Source: VRUE01 sp035997045 | Lineage (GTDB): Bacteria > Actinomycetota > Thermoleophilia > Solirubrobacterales > 70-9 | Reading direction: 5' to 3' | Length of the DNA stretch: 64,000 nt | Assembly (NCBI GenBank): GCA_035997045.1 | Contig: DASYIY010000057.1 | Coordinates: 1-64,000, forward strand | Part shown: piece by piece, positions 8,615-16,505 of the stretch | Numbering within the stretch: the stretch's first letter is position 1 | Layout of the letters: each line of letters opens with the position of its first letter | Notes under the pieces: generated by a model | What the model saw: the letters and a program-made list of their open reading frames with translations, nothing else | What the model was told of the DNA's origin: nothing | Databases searched by the model: none | Made by a program: the position numbers and the translations under genes

Positions 8615-8842
8615 ATGATGTTCATCTTTCAGATTGAGGTAGCCCCCGGCAGCTGGCTCAACGCCGGTTCGGCGGAGGGCCACGGCGTGCATGCGACAGG
8701 GGCGGCCATCCACGAGCTAATGAAGGCGAATGGCGGCACGCTCAAGGAAGGCGAGTACCGATGTCGCCCGCTTTATGGCGTCACCCAGGAGTGGTCTCGC
8801 CTCACGCTCAGCTCCACCGGACATCCAAACCCCGAATCCTGA
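8615..8842 (+). CDS. hypothetical small protein (about 75 aa)
   Basis: I take the double ATG at 8615/8618 as the start; the TTG at 8579 is upstream. The protein begins with a hydrophobic strand (MMFIFQIEV) and reads like a folded alpha/beta protein with GTLKEGEYRCRPL near its end. I do not recognise a family. It ends 33 nt before the convergent stop of the PP2C regulator. The 8452-8614 stretch before it shows no gene. Confidence 0.45.
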   Translation: MMFIFQIEVAPGSWLNAGSAEGHGVHATGAAIHELMKANGGTLKEGEYRCRPLYGVTQEWSRLTLSSTGHPNPES

Positions 8843-8875
8843 CCTCGAAGTGGCGTCGGCAATCCTGGCACCCGG

Positions 8876-10294
8876 CTAGCCGATCGAGAGGCAAACCGCG
8901 GTTGCATCGTCAGAGAGCTCTCCTCCACGCTTGGCAACTACGGCCCGATGCACTTCGCGCACGGTGTCAGCCGCCGACCCTCGCTGCGAGCGGAGCGCCG
9001 CTTCGACCAGTCCATCCTCTCCCAATCCTGCCTGGCCCTCGCCGTGTTCGATGACGCCATCGGAGACCATCAGGAGGCGGTCGCCGGCGAGCAGCGTGCT
9101 CGAGCGCTCGCTCGGCTTCGGCGTCGAACGGGCGCCGAGACCGGGGGTTCCGGGGAAGGGCAGGGTCTCGACCGGCCCACTATCGCGCAAAATCAAGGGC
9201 GCAACATGTGCACAGTTGGCGATCTCCAGCACATGCGTAGTGGAGTCCCAGTGAGCAATGATCGCGGCCATCTCGGCTCGCGGCCCAGGCATTTCGCGAA
9301 GCGTTTGATGGATCACCATCAGTGCCTCGCCGATCGTGGCGCCACTGCGCCTGCTCGCCCGTAGGGCGCCGAGAGCGACCGCACTGCTCGCGGCGGAGCG
9401 CGTGCTGTCACCGAGGCCGTCGGCGAGCGTGATCCAAACTCCGTCGGGGTTCTCCACCACGTCGAACCAATCTCCGGCGACCTCGTAAGTGGGCAGAACG
9501 TTGCCGGCGACTTCCGCGCCGGTGACGCGCACGATTCGCGGCGGCAGCAGGCTCTGCTGGATCTCCGCCGCGGCCCTTGGCTGCTTCCCTCTCTGGGCAC
9601 TGGCGAAGACATCGGTATAGCGATCGGCAAGGGTGACTGCCGCGGCCGCTTGACGCGCCAGCTCGGTCAACGGCTCGCGCGGCCGGCCGAATGCGATCAG
9701 CACGCCGATCGCGCGCCCGCGAAGCCAAAGCGCGAAGAGCTCGACCCCGCGAAAGTCGGCGAGGTCATGACGCAAGGTGGCAATGGCATCGGCATCGAGC
9801 TCGGGCCCGATTGCGAATGGAGCCTGCAGCTCCTCCCCGAGCCGCTTCGAGCCTGCCATGTGCAACAGGCGGCTGCCATCGATGTCCAAGACATAGAGGG
9901 CGACCGGCACCTCGGCGATCCGCTGCGCCTCTGCGACGAGTTGCTCGGGCAGCAAGGCCGGCGGGACGACATCGAAGACGTGGATCGCGTCGAGGGCGAG
10001 AGGCCGCCGGCGGCCGAGGTGACCGGCGGGGAGGATGCCCTCACCGCCCTCTGCACGGCGAACGGCTCCGTCCTCAGGCCGCGCATCGAGCTTCGCGATG
10101 AGCTGATCGCGGTCTGCGAAGCGCCGGTAGAGGGTCGAGCGCGAGACCCCCGCCGCAGAGGCGATATCGGAAAGGGTCGCCGAGGGCGACTGCTCGAGGA
10201 GCTGCTTCGCCGCCTCCAGAATGCGCTCGTCGTTGCGCAGGGCGTCGGCCCGGCGCAGCTCTTTTTGCTTGCTTTCTTGTGCCTGCCTTTCCAC
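8876..10294 (-). CDS. TetR-type HTH + GAF-like sensor + PP2C/SpoIIE phosphatase fusion
   Basis: 472 aa with an unusual domain order. Residues about 20-70 form a TetR DNA-binding helix-turn-helix (ILEAAKQLLE...SDIASAAGVSRSTLYRRFADRDQL). About 100-240 resemble a GAF-type sensor (VPVALYVLDIDG...AIGVLIAFGRP...AAAVTLADRY). About 245-470 form a SpoIIE-like PP2C domain with AGDWFDVV, ITLADGLGDS, LMVSDGVIEHG and LSDDATAVCLSIG, including the metal-binding Asp residues. The usual TetR ligand domain is absent. It could couple DNA binding to dephosphorylation of an anti-sigma antagonist. It is divergent from the envelope operon starting at 10499. Confidence 0.85.
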   Translation of the reverse strand: MERQAQESKQKELRRADALRNDERILEAAKQLLEQSPSATLSDIASAAGVSRSTLYRRFADRDQLIAKLDARPEDGAVRRAEGGEGILPAGHLGRRRPLALDAIHVFDVVPPALLPEQLVAEAQRIAEVPVALYVLDIDGSRLLHMAGSKRLGEELQAPFAIGPELDADAIATLRHDLADFRGVELFALWLRGRAIGVLIAFGRPREPLTELARQAAAAVTLADRYTDVFASAQRGKQPRAAAEIQQSLLPPRIVRVTGAEVAGNVLPTYEVAGDWFDVVENPDGVWITLADGLGDSTRSAASSAVALGALRASRRSGATIGEALMVIHQTLREMPGPRAEMAAIIAHWDSTTHVLEIANCAHVAPLILRDSGPVETLPFPGTPGLGARSTPKPSERSSTLLAGDRLLMVSDGVIEHGEGQAGLGEDGLVEAALRSQRGSAADTVREVHRAVVAKRGGELSDDATAVCLSIG

Positions 10295-10498
10295 CGTCCC
10301 ATCCTTCCGTTCCTTGGCGAACCCCGGAGCGCTTCCCGATGTTCGCCTGAGTCGACAGGGATGAAGTGGAACAGCCTGTCCCTAATGAGTGTGCCATTTG
10401 GATCAAATTGGGTGACTAAAAGGTTCGAGTTCGTCAAGGTGGGCAGAAGGACCTGCGACCAGGCTGGAAAGCCGAACCCCCGCGACAAGGAGCACCGA

Positions 10499-10945
10499 AT
10501 GGCCCAGACCAACACGAGCTTCACCCGCAGAATGGACACCCCTGGCGAGGCCGGGGAGCGCTCGGTCTCAGAGCTCTTGCAGCAGCTGACCGAGCAGACG
10601 ACCCGGCTTGCCCAGAAGGAGATCGAGCTGGCCAAGGCCGAGATGGCAGTCAAGGGCAAGCGGCTGGGCATCGGCGCCGGCGCCTTCAGCGCCGCCGGCC
10701 TGATCGCTCTCCTCGCGCTTGGCGCCGTAACAGCGGCCGCGATTCTCGGACTGGCAACCGCACTGGAGGGTTGGCTCGCAGCTCTAATCGTGGCGGGTGT
10801 CTATCTGCTGGTCGCTGGGGTATTGGCTCTGTTTGGGCGCTCCAAGGTCCAAGCGGCAACGCCACCTGTACCCGAGCAGACCGCCGAAAGCGTCAAGCAA
10901 GACCTGGAGTCGACCAAGGAAAAGGCAAAGGAGGGAAGAGCATGA
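10499..10945 (+). CDS. Actinobacterial Holin-X / phage-holin-family membrane protein
   Basis: 148 aa starting at the ATG at 10499, which has AAGGAG 8 nt upstream. An N-terminal amphipathic helix (SVSELLQQLTEQTTRLAQKEIELAKAE) is followed by two transmembrane segments (FSAAGLIALLALGAVTAAAILGL and WLAALIVAGVYLLVAGVLALFG) and a charged tail. This is the Actinobacterial Holin-X (PF07332-like) pattern. Despite the name these are chromosomal envelope proteins. It is the first gene of a tightly packed operon: its stop overlaps the ATG at 10942. Confidence 0.88.
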   Translation: MAQTNTSFTRRMDTPGEAGERSVSELLQQLTEQTTRLAQKEIELAKAEMAVKGKRLGIGAGAFSAAGLIALLALGAVTAAAILGLATALEGWLAALIVAGVYLLVAGVLALFGRSKVQAATPPVPEQTAESVKQDLESTKEKAKEGRA

Positions 10946-11301
10946 GCGCTGCAGAGGAGAAAAGGAAATCTTCGACGGAGGCGGGCGCCAAAGAGTCGCG
11001 CGAGCCGGAGCAGATTCGTGAGGACATCGAGCAGACCCGCGAGGAGCTTGGAGAGACCGTTGCTGCGGTGGCGGAGAAGACCGATGTGAAACGGCAGGCC
11101 CAGGCGAAGGCCGAGGAGCTGAAGGGACAGGCCGCCGCAAAGGCGAAGGAGTTGAGCGACAAGGCAAAGGGAGTCGCCCCCGACTCCGCCACGGAAGGTG
11201 CTCAGCAGGCGCAGCAGCTCGCTAAAGAGAACTCGATGCCGCTGGCCTTCGCCGGCGTTTTCCTGGCGGGCGTCGTCTTCGGCAGGCTGCTGTCGCGATG
11301 A
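10942..11301 (+). CDS. DUF3618 family protein
   Basis: 119 aa. The diagnostic DUF3618 helix REPEQIREDIEQTREELGETV is at residues 21-41, followed by an Ala/Lys/Glu-rich coiled segment and a C-terminal transmembrane segment (MPLAFAGVFLAGVVFGRLLSR). The start overlaps the preceding stop (ATGA) and its own stop overlaps the next ATG, so it is translationally coupled on both sides. DUF3618 usually sits beside Holin-X and YihY genes in actinobacteria, as here. The function is unknown; a structural or envelope-stress role is inferred from context. Confidence 0.9.
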   Translation: MSAAEEKRKSSTEAGAKESREPEQIREDIEQTREELGETVAAVAEKTDVKRQAQAKAEELKGQAAAKAKELSDKAKGVAPDSATEGAQQAQQLAKENSMPLAFAGVFLAGVVFGRLLSR

Positions 11302-12320
11302 ACGGCACCGGCTCGCAGGCGCCACGCGGCGAGCAGACAGCCGGAGGTGAGGGCGAGCGCCGGGAGGATGGCGTGCGCCGCGACTACCGTCCCGAGGGCG
11401 CCGCCATCGACTCCGGCATGTTCGCGACGCTCAAGCGCACTGCGACCGAGTTCATGGAGGACAACCTCACCGATTGGGCTGCCGCGCTGACCTACTACGG
11501 CCTGCTCGCTCTCTTCCCAGCCTTGATCGCGATGGTCTCCCTGATCGGTTTGGTCGGTGACCCGAAGAGCACGACCTCGACGCTGACCGAAATCATCACC
11601 TCGATCGGGCCGAAGTCCGCGGCCCAGACCTTCTCCGGCCCGATCGAATCGATCACCTCCAACCAGAGCGCCGCGGGCTTTGCCTTCGTCGCCGGGCTGG
11701 CGGTTGCGCTGTGGTCGGCCTCGGGCTACGTCGGCGCCTTCATGCGGGCCTCGAACATCATCTACGAGACGCCCGAGGGGCGACCGTTCTGGAAGCTGCG
11801 CCCGCTGCAGCTTGCGATCACCTTGGCGATGATCGTCCTGATGGCGGTCCTGGCGCTGGCCCTGGTCCTGACCGGCCCGGTGGTCGACGCGGTGGCGGGT
11901 CCAATTGGACTCGGCGGCACCGCGGTCAGCGTCTGGAATATCGCCAAGTGGCCGGCGATGGTGGCGATCTTCCTGCTCATGGTCGCGGTCCTCTACTACG
12001 CCTCGCCAAACGTGAAGCTGCGCGGCTTCAAGTGGGTGACGCCAGGGAGCCTGGTGGCGATCGTCGTCTGGGCGATCGCCTCGGCTGCCTTCGCCTTCTA
12101 CGTCGCCAACTTCGGCTCCTACGACAAGACCTACGGGACCCTCGGCGGCCTGATTGCCCTCCTGGTCTGGTTCTGGATCAGCAACCTGGCGATCCTCTTC
12201 GGCCACCAGCTGAACGCCGAGCGCGAGCGCAGCCTCGAGATCGAAGAGGGCCGCCCGAGGGCGGAGCGGGAGATCCAGCTCGAGCCGCGCAGCGAGCCCA
12301 AGGAACAGAAGACCACCTAG
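11298..12320 (+). CDS. YihY/virulence factor BrkB family membrane protein
   Basis: 340 aa with about six membrane spans. Family landmarks: the N-terminal FMEDNLTDWAAALTYYGLLALFPALIAMVSLIG, the ALWSASGYVGAFMRASNIIYET motif, a SVWNIAKWPAMVAIF span, YYASPNVKLRGFKWVTPGSLVAI, and LIALLVWFWISNLAILFGHQLNAE. It is not an RNase, despite the old RNase BN name. The first 40 residues are a Gly/Arg-rich cytoplasmic leader. ATGA overlap with the DUF3618 gene places it in the envelope operon. Confidence 0.92.
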   Translation: MNGTGSQAPRGEQTAGGEGERREDGVRRDYRPEGAAIDSGMFATLKRTATEFMEDNLTDWAAALTYYGLLALFPALIAMVSLIGLVGDPKSTTSTLTEIITSIGPKSAAQTFSGPIESITSNQSAAGFAFVAGLAVALWSASGYVGAFMRASNIIYETPEGRPFWKLRPLQLAITLAMIVLMAVLALALVLTGPVVDAVAGPIGLGGTAVSVWNIAKWPAMVAIFLLMVAVLYYASPNVKLRGFKWVTPGSLVAIVVWAIASAAFAFYVANFGSYDKTYGTLGGLIALLVWFWISNLAILFGHQLNAERERSLEIEEGRPRAEREIQLEPRSEPKEQKTT

Positions 12321-12337
12321 ACCCGAAAGGAAGCCAG

Positions 12338-12712
12338 ATGCCGGCAACCGCCTCCCGTTTCACCCCCTATGTCCAAGAGCTGCTCGACAACGAATATGCC
12401 CAGGAGAATCTGCTCAACGGCGCCACCAAGCTTCGCGCCGCCTATGGACGCTCGAAGAAGCGCCGGGTCAATGCCGCCCGCGATCGCAAGCTTCGTCGCC
12501 AGCTGACGGTGGCGGCACTTTCGCTTGGCGAGGGAGCCAAGGCACTCGCGGGCGGGCGCCGCAAGCCACCCAAGCGGCGCGGTCGGCGGCTCGTGATGTT
12601 TTTGGGGATCGGCGCCCTTGGCACAGGCGTTGCGCTTGCCGTCAACGAGGACCCTCGCTCCTCGCTCTTTGGATCGGCTTTGCACTCTGAGCCGACCTCA
12701 GAAGGGAGCTGA
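12338..12712 (+). CDS. hypothetical protein of the envelope operon
   Basis: 124 aa, starting at the ATG at 12338 behind AAAGGAAG. It has a helical N-terminal half (FTPYVQELLDNEYAQENLLNGATKLRAAY), a strongly basic middle (SKKRR, RKPPKRRGRR) and a single membrane-like segment (LVMFLGIGALGTGVALAV). I do not recognise a named family, but the first 50 residues look conserved and designed for helix packing. It lies 17 nt after the YihY stop and 2 nt before the DUF4235 gene, so it belongs to the same transcript. Confidence 0.78.
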   Translation: MPATASRFTPYVQELLDNEYAQENLLNGATKLRAAYGRSKKRRVNAARDRKLRRQLTVAALSLGEGAKALAGGRRKPPKRRGRRLVMFLGIGALGTGVALAVNEDPRSSLFGSALHSEPTSEGS

Positions 12713-12714
12713 AG

Positions 12715-12990
12715 ATGAAGTTCGTATTCACGCCGGTCAGCCTTCTCGCCGGCCTGCTGGCCGGGGTGGCGGGAAAGAAGATCTTCGAACGGCTCTGGAG
12801 CCTGGTCGATGAAGAGAAGCCGCCGCGACCCGAGCATCGCGAATTCTCGTGGCCAAAGCTGATCGCCGCACTGCTCTTCGAGGGCGCGATTTTCCGCTTG
12901 GCCAAGGGCCTGACCGATCACGGTCTCAGGCGGTCCTTCGCCAGGGCGACAGGCTCATGGCCAGGTGAGGAAGAACCCCACGCGGAGTAA
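12715..12990 (+). CDS. DUF4235 family membrane protein
   Basis: 91 aa. An N-terminal hydrophobic helix with glycine spacing (VSLLAGLLAGVAGKKIFERLW), then an acidic/basic loop, then a second helix (PKLIAALLFEGAIFRLAKGLTDHGLRRSFARATG) matches DUF4235, which is commonly found with Holin-X/DUF3618/YihY genes. The ATG follows GGGAGCTGAAG. It is the last gene of the 10499-12990 operon. The function is unknown. Confidence 0.82.
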   Translation: MKFVFTPVSLLAGLLAGVAGKKIFERLWSLVDEEKPPRPEHREFSWPKLIAALLFEGAIFRLAKGLTDHGLRRSFARATGSWPGEEEPHAE

Positions 12991-13114
12991 TACTGCCTAC
13001 CGTAGGGCCAGCCTCAACTGCGGCTGCGCCGAACAGGTCGACGGACTCTCGCGTTTTGAGCCATCGCAACGCGGGCAGTAAAGCTGGACCAGGCAGGACC
13101 GTCCAGGAGGGAAA

Positions 13115-13420
13115 ATGGCCAAGCAAAAGAGGGACGAGGATCTGTTCGACCGCCTGCGCTCGCTCGGAATACGCAAGGGCACTGCCCGGAAGGTCTCCGA
13201 GTCGATCCGCAACAGCAGCCGCCCGGCACCAAAGGCCGCAAGGAAAGCGATCGCGGATCTGACCGGAGCTGTAGCCGAGGTGCAGGATCGAATCAACCAA
13301 GGCCCACAGAAGAGAAAAGCCGCTGCGAAGAAGGCGGCGCGAACGCGGGCTAAGAAGGCAGAAAAACGGAGTCAATCGGCGAAGAAGGCCGCGCGTACAA
13401 GGGCGAAGGCGAGGGGTTGA
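13115..13420 (+). CDS. H1-like Lys/Ala-rich nucleoid protein
   Basis: 101 aa with an excellent ribosome binding site (AGGAGGG). The first half is a small helical domain (DLFDRLRSLGIRKGTARKVSESI) followed by AAIADL-type helix. The last 40 residues are repeated KKAARTRAKKA blocks like the C-terminal tail of eukaryotic H1 and actinobacterial HU/Hup extensions, so it should bind DNA electrostatically. The HU gene follows at 13576, so the tail that other actinobacteria fuse onto HU may be a separate protein here. That is an inference. Confidence 0.72.
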   Translation: MAKQKRDEDLFDRLRSLGIRKGTARKVSESIRNSSRPAPKAARKAIADLTGAVAEVQDRINQGPQKRKAAAKKAARTRAKKAEKRSQSAKKAARTRAKARG

Positions 13421-13575
13421 GCGACTGAGCGAGGCAAATCGATGGTGACTGGCCCGTTGGGCCGTTACGGCTACGTCCATGGGGCAGGCCACTTCGCTCC
13501 GCCCGCCCGGGTCTGTAGAAACCTGGGGACAGCAGGCCTGATCGGGCTTTGCGCCCATTACTCCAAGGAGACGAG

Positions 13576-13860
13576 ATGTCGATTACGACCAAGGATGAGT
13601 TGGCAAGGCAGGTAGCCGAGCGGACTGGGCTCGAGACAGGCCAGGCGAAGCGCGCGGTGGAGGCGACGATCGAAGAGATCACCGCCCAGCTCGCCGCCGG
13701 CAACGAGGTCAAATTCACCGGCTTCGGCAAATTCTCGACGGTCGCCCGTCCGGCTCGCGAAGGCCGCAATCCGCAGACCGGAGAGTCGATGCAGATCGCC
13801 GCGAAAACGGCGGCGAAGTTCAGTCCCGGAGCGGAGCTGAAGAAGGCCGTTAACAGCTGA
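13576..13860 (+). CDS. hup: HU-family DNA-binding protein
   Basis: 94 aa, the length of classical HU. The ATG at 13576 follows AAGGAG; the longer frame from 13549 adds nine unrelated residues. Typical features are the N-terminal helix pair (TKDELARQVAERTGLETGQAKRAVEATIEEI), the FTGFGKFS beta turn, and the DNA-intercalating arm (AREGRNPQTGESMQIAAKTAAKFSPGAELKKAVN), including the RNPQTG proline loop. It compacts and bends DNA as a dimer. It lacks the Lys/Ala tail of many actinobacterial HU proteins; the adjacent gene at 13115 may supply one. Confidence 0.95.
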   Translation: MSITTKDELARQVAERTGLETGQAKRAVEATIEEITAQLAAGNEVKFTGFGKFSTVARPAREGRNPQTGESMQIAAKTAAKFSPGAELKKAVNS

Positions 13861-13910
13861 AGCGCTCCTCCCAACCCGCTCGCGCTCGTGGGGCATGACC
13901 CATCGATTTC

Positions 13911-13982
13911 GGTGGGGATGCGCCTCCTAGGCGGATCGGGCTCATAACCCGGAAATCGCAGGTTTGAATCCTGCCCTCGCTT
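13911..13982 (+). tRNA. tRNA-Met(CAT)-like sequence with non-canonical D-arm (possible pseudo-tRNA)
   Basis: The 3' half is convincingly tRNA: anticodon stem 936-940/948-952 around loop CTCATAA (anticodon CAT at 13943-13945), variable loop AAATC, T-arm GCAGG-TTTGAAT-CCTGC (13958-13974) and acceptor strand CCTCGCT. It is close to initiator tRNA. The 5' strand GGTGGGG can pair with CCTCGCT only with three G-T wobbles. The D region has a 4-bp stem with a 5-nt loop and no GG, so the total is just 72 nt. It could be a divergent working tRNA, a pseudogene, or the 3' tRNA copy left by an integrated element. No CCA is encoded. Confidence 0.45.
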
Positions 13983-13988
13983 TAGGAG

Positions 13989-14012
13989 AAAGCCCCGGAA
14001 ACGGGGCTTTTT
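13989..14012 (+). terminator. strong Rho-independent terminator
   Basis: A perfect 9-bp stem, AAAGCCCCG (13989-13997) against CGGGGCTTT (14002-14010), with a GAAA tetraloop and a run of five Ts. It begins 6 nt after the tRNA-like sequence, as expected for a tRNA transcription unit. It would also stop read-through from hup. Confidence 0.85.
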
Positions 14013-14041
14013 CGTGGTTGAGACCCGACCGCGATCCGGCG

Positions 14042-14063
14042 GTGGGTACTAAGTGGATACTAA
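14042..14063 (+). repeat. 11-bp tandem direct repeat
   Basis: GTGGGTACTAA is followed immediately by GTGGATACTAA (one mismatch). Short adjacent direct repeats of this size beside a tRNA 3' end resemble arm-type integrase binding sites, but no integrase gene is present. The remainder of 13861-14192 shows nothing else I can support. Confidence 0.5.
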
Positions 14064-14192
14064 GTTCGACGCTCATGGGTGCTTTCGCTGCCACGTCGGC
14101 GAATTGCCTGGGTGGGGCGCACGTTCGTCTCGGGGGAACCTTGAGGGTCTCCGGTCGGAGATCGTTGGCGCTGGCAGAGTAGGCGACGGTCG

Positions 14193-15494
14193 ATGGCATC
14201 CGAACGAGCTCACCTCACCCCTGGCCGTCACCTGCCGTGGCACCTGAGCAAGCGCCGCCATCGTCTGATCCGCGCCGGCGGATTGGCGGCGCTCCTTGCG
14301 GTCGTCGGCCCCGGCCTGCTGGCAGGCTTGTCCGACGACGATCCGGCTGGCATCACCACCTACTCGATCCTCGGCGCCAAGTACGGCTATGAGCTGCTCT
14401 GGGTTCTCACCCTCTCGACCGCGGCCCTGATCGTCTTCCACGAGCTGGCGGTGCGGCTTGGAATCGTCACCGGCAAGGGTCTGCTGACCCTGGTCCGCGA
14501 GCACTACGGCCCCCGAGCCGCCGCGCTGGTTCTCGGTGCCCTGGTGATCGCCAACACGGGTACCCTCTGCGCCGAGTTCGCGGGGGTCGCCGCTGGGGCG
14601 GACCTGCTCGGCGGGGTCAGCCGCTACATCAGCGTGCCGCTCGCGGCGGTCGGCGTCTCGCTGCTCGTGCTGCGCGGGACCTTCCGCTACGTCGAGCACA
14701 TCCTGCTCGCCCTCAGCACCGTCTTCGTCGCCTACGTGATCTCCGGCTTCCTCGCCCACCCCGACTGGGGCGCGACGGCGAAGGGTCTCGTAGTCCCCAA
14801 CCTGCCGCTCAATCGCGAGGCGGTGCTGGTCGCCGTCGCGACCGTGGGTACGACGCTGGCCCCCTGGGGACTGGCGTTCATCCAGTCATACGCCGTCGAC
14901 AAGAAGCTGAAGGTCAAAGACCTGCGCTACGAGCGCATCGACGTGATCACCGGCGCGGTGCTGACCGGCGTCATCGGTCTCTTCGTTGTCGTTGCTTGCG
15001 CGGCGACTCTGCATGTGAAGGGAATCGAGATCAACGACGCCCGCGATGCCGCTCGCGCGCTCGAACCACTGGCTGGCGCCACCGCGGCGACCCTGTTCGG
15101 GCTCGGGTTTCTGGGTGCGGCGCTGCTGGCAGCGGCGATCGTGCCGCTTTCCACCGCCTACTCGATCTCGGAGACCCTGGGCCGCAAAGCGAATCTCGAC
15201 GACAGCTTCGAGGAAGCGCGGGCCTTCTACCTCAGCTATGGCGCCGTGGTGGCGTTTGCCGCCGTCCTGGTCCTGATTCCGGGGGCGCCACTGATTCCCA
15301 TCCTCTTTCTCTCGCAGGCGCTGAACGCGGTCCTGCTGCTGGTCCTGTTGCCGTTCATGCGATCGCTCGGGCGCAACCGCGAGCTGATGGGAGAGCACGC
15401 GCTCGGCCGTGGCGGTCGGCTCGCAACCGGCGTTGCCCTGGGAGTGATCGCGATCTCGGTGCTGGCGCTCGCGGTGCTGACCGTGGTTGGTTGA
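14193..15494 (+). CDS. NRAMP/SLC11-superfamily divalent metal transporter, NRMT-like site residues
   Basis: 433 aa with about 11 membrane helices. In TM1 the canonical DPGN metal motif reads DPAG (Asp50-Gly53). In TM6 the canonical MPH reads APW (Ala223-Trp225, within VGTTLAPWGLAFIQSYAVDKK). Loss of the Asn and the soft-metal Met is the pattern described for NRAMP-related magnesium transporters, so Mg2+ rather than Mn2+/Fe2+ is a reasonable inference. The residues do not prove this. The N-terminal 25 residues are basic and cytoplasmic. The gene stands alone, after a terminator, with a convergent neighbour. Confidence 0.87.
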   Translation: MASERAHLTPGRHLPWHLSKRRHRLIRAGGLAALLAVVGPGLLAGLSDDDPAGITTYSILGAKYGYELLWVLTLSTAALIVFHELAVRLGIVTGKGLLTLVREHYGPRAAALVLGALVIANTGTLCAEFAGVAAGADLLGGVSRYISVPLAAVGVSLLVLRGTFRYVEHILLALSTVFVAYVISGFLAHPDWGATAKGLVVPNLPLNREAVLVAVATVGTTLAPWGLAFIQSYAVDKKLKVKDLRYERIDVITGAVLTGVIGLFVVVACAATLHVKGIEINDARDAARALEPLAGATAATLFGLGFLGAALLAAAIVPLSTAYSISETLGRKANLDDSFEEARAFYLSYGAVVAFAAVLVLIPGAPLIPILFLSQALNAVLLLVLLPFMRSLGRNRELMGEHALGRGGRLATGVALGVIAISVLALAVLTVVG

Positions 15495-15569
15495 GCACAG
15501 TAGGAGGGACCGAGCTCGCGTCCACTAACCCACGCGAAGGGCCGCTGCTCCATCTGACCGGCGCAGCCA

Positions 15570-16118
15570 TCAGGAAATCTCGCCGATGGCCGACCGCAGC
15601 CAATCGTGCTGAGTGCCGGGATCGAGGCCGGCGAGGAACTGTGCTCGCGAGCCGTCCCAACTCTCATTTGCACGATCAGCCGCCTGCACAACGACAGCCT
15701 CCCGCGTTTCCTGGTCATCGCAACAGACCAGGGCGAGGGCGGCCTTCGGGCCAACCTGCGCGAGGATCGCATGGGCCGCTTTCTCGTCAGATCCGACGTG
15801 GGACTCATGCTCGCGAACCTCATGAGCGCCACCTTTGGCACCGCGCAGCGACGAGATGATTCCCGTGAACCCAATCGCCACCGATAGGGAGATACGGGTC
15901 AGCGTGTATACGAAGTTACCCGCAGACAGGACCCGAGACTGGGTGATTTTCAGCGATCCGTCCTTGTTGCCGCTGATCACCAGGGCCGTTGCGTGTCCCT
16001 CTCGGGCCTTCTTGCGGAAATCTCGTCTGAGCGAGGCCAGCGTGCGCTCGGCAGCGTGGCGGTTCTTAAAGCTGGCGAGGATCACCCAGTCCTGCGCTGG
16101 ATCGAGCTTAGACCCCAT
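15570..16118 (-). CDS. DUF1269-like membrane-associated protein
   Basis: 182 aa from the ATG at 16118 (MGSKLDPAQDWVILASF); upstream frame residues are not protein-like. A ferredoxin-like strand-helix start (DWVILASFKNRHAAERTLASLRRDF) is followed by a strand pair (ATALVISGNKDGSLKITQSR), a hydrophobic Gly/Ala helix (YTLTRISLSVAIGFTGIISSLRG), and a second alpha/beta half (GPKAALALVCCDD). That order resembles DUF1269/general-stress membrane proteins. The function is unknown. It is convergent with the NRAMP-like gene. Confidence 0.62.
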   Translation of the reverse strand: MGSKLDPAQDWVILASFKNRHAAERTLASLRRDFRKKAREGHATALVISGNKDGSLKITQSRVLSAGNFVYTLTRISLSVAIGFTGIISSLRGAKGGAHEVREHESHVGSDEKAAHAILAQVGPKAALALVCCDDQETREAVVVQAADRANESWDGSRAQFLAGLDPGTQHDWLRSAIGEIS

Positions 16119-16253
16119 GCGCTCATCATTCACGATCGAATCTCGAAGGTTCGTAGCTCGGCCACCGAATCGCCGCCCGGGCCAGTAGGCCGGCGGATGC
16201 GGCCAACATAGCCGGGGCTGGCTAGCGTCGGCTGAAGCCCACGCCAATACCGC

Positions 16254-16469
16254 TCACGGCCGGGTAAACAGGTCCCAGTCCCTGGTCTTACCATCGCGCG
16301 GCCGAGACATGTATCTGCCCGCAGGCATGTGACCGTTCCTTTCCTCCAATGAGGCGAAGGCGGCATCACGTGTGAGCCCCTTGCGGTGCCCGCTGGACTT
16401 CCACTTGCCCTCGAGGTTCTTATGCCTGAAGTCGAAGACCATGGGTCGACCGTAGCCGATACTTGCCAA
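16254..16469 (-). CDS. small basic hypothetical protein (71 aa)
   Basis: A TTG start at 16469 has AGGGGG 5 nt upstream; an internal ATG at 16442 is the alternative. The protein is basic and aromatic (VFDFRHKNLEGKWKSSGHRKGL, DWDLF) and looks foldable. I do not recognise it. The 16119-16253 gap after it shows no gene. Confidence 0.4.
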   Translation of the reverse strand: MASIGYGRPMVFDFRHKNLEGKWKSSGHRKGLTRDAAFASLEERNGHMPAGRYMSRPRDGKTRDWDLFTRP

Positions 16470-16505
16470 TGACCCCCTGACGGGGCTCTGATTTTGGCTG
16501 GCTTC

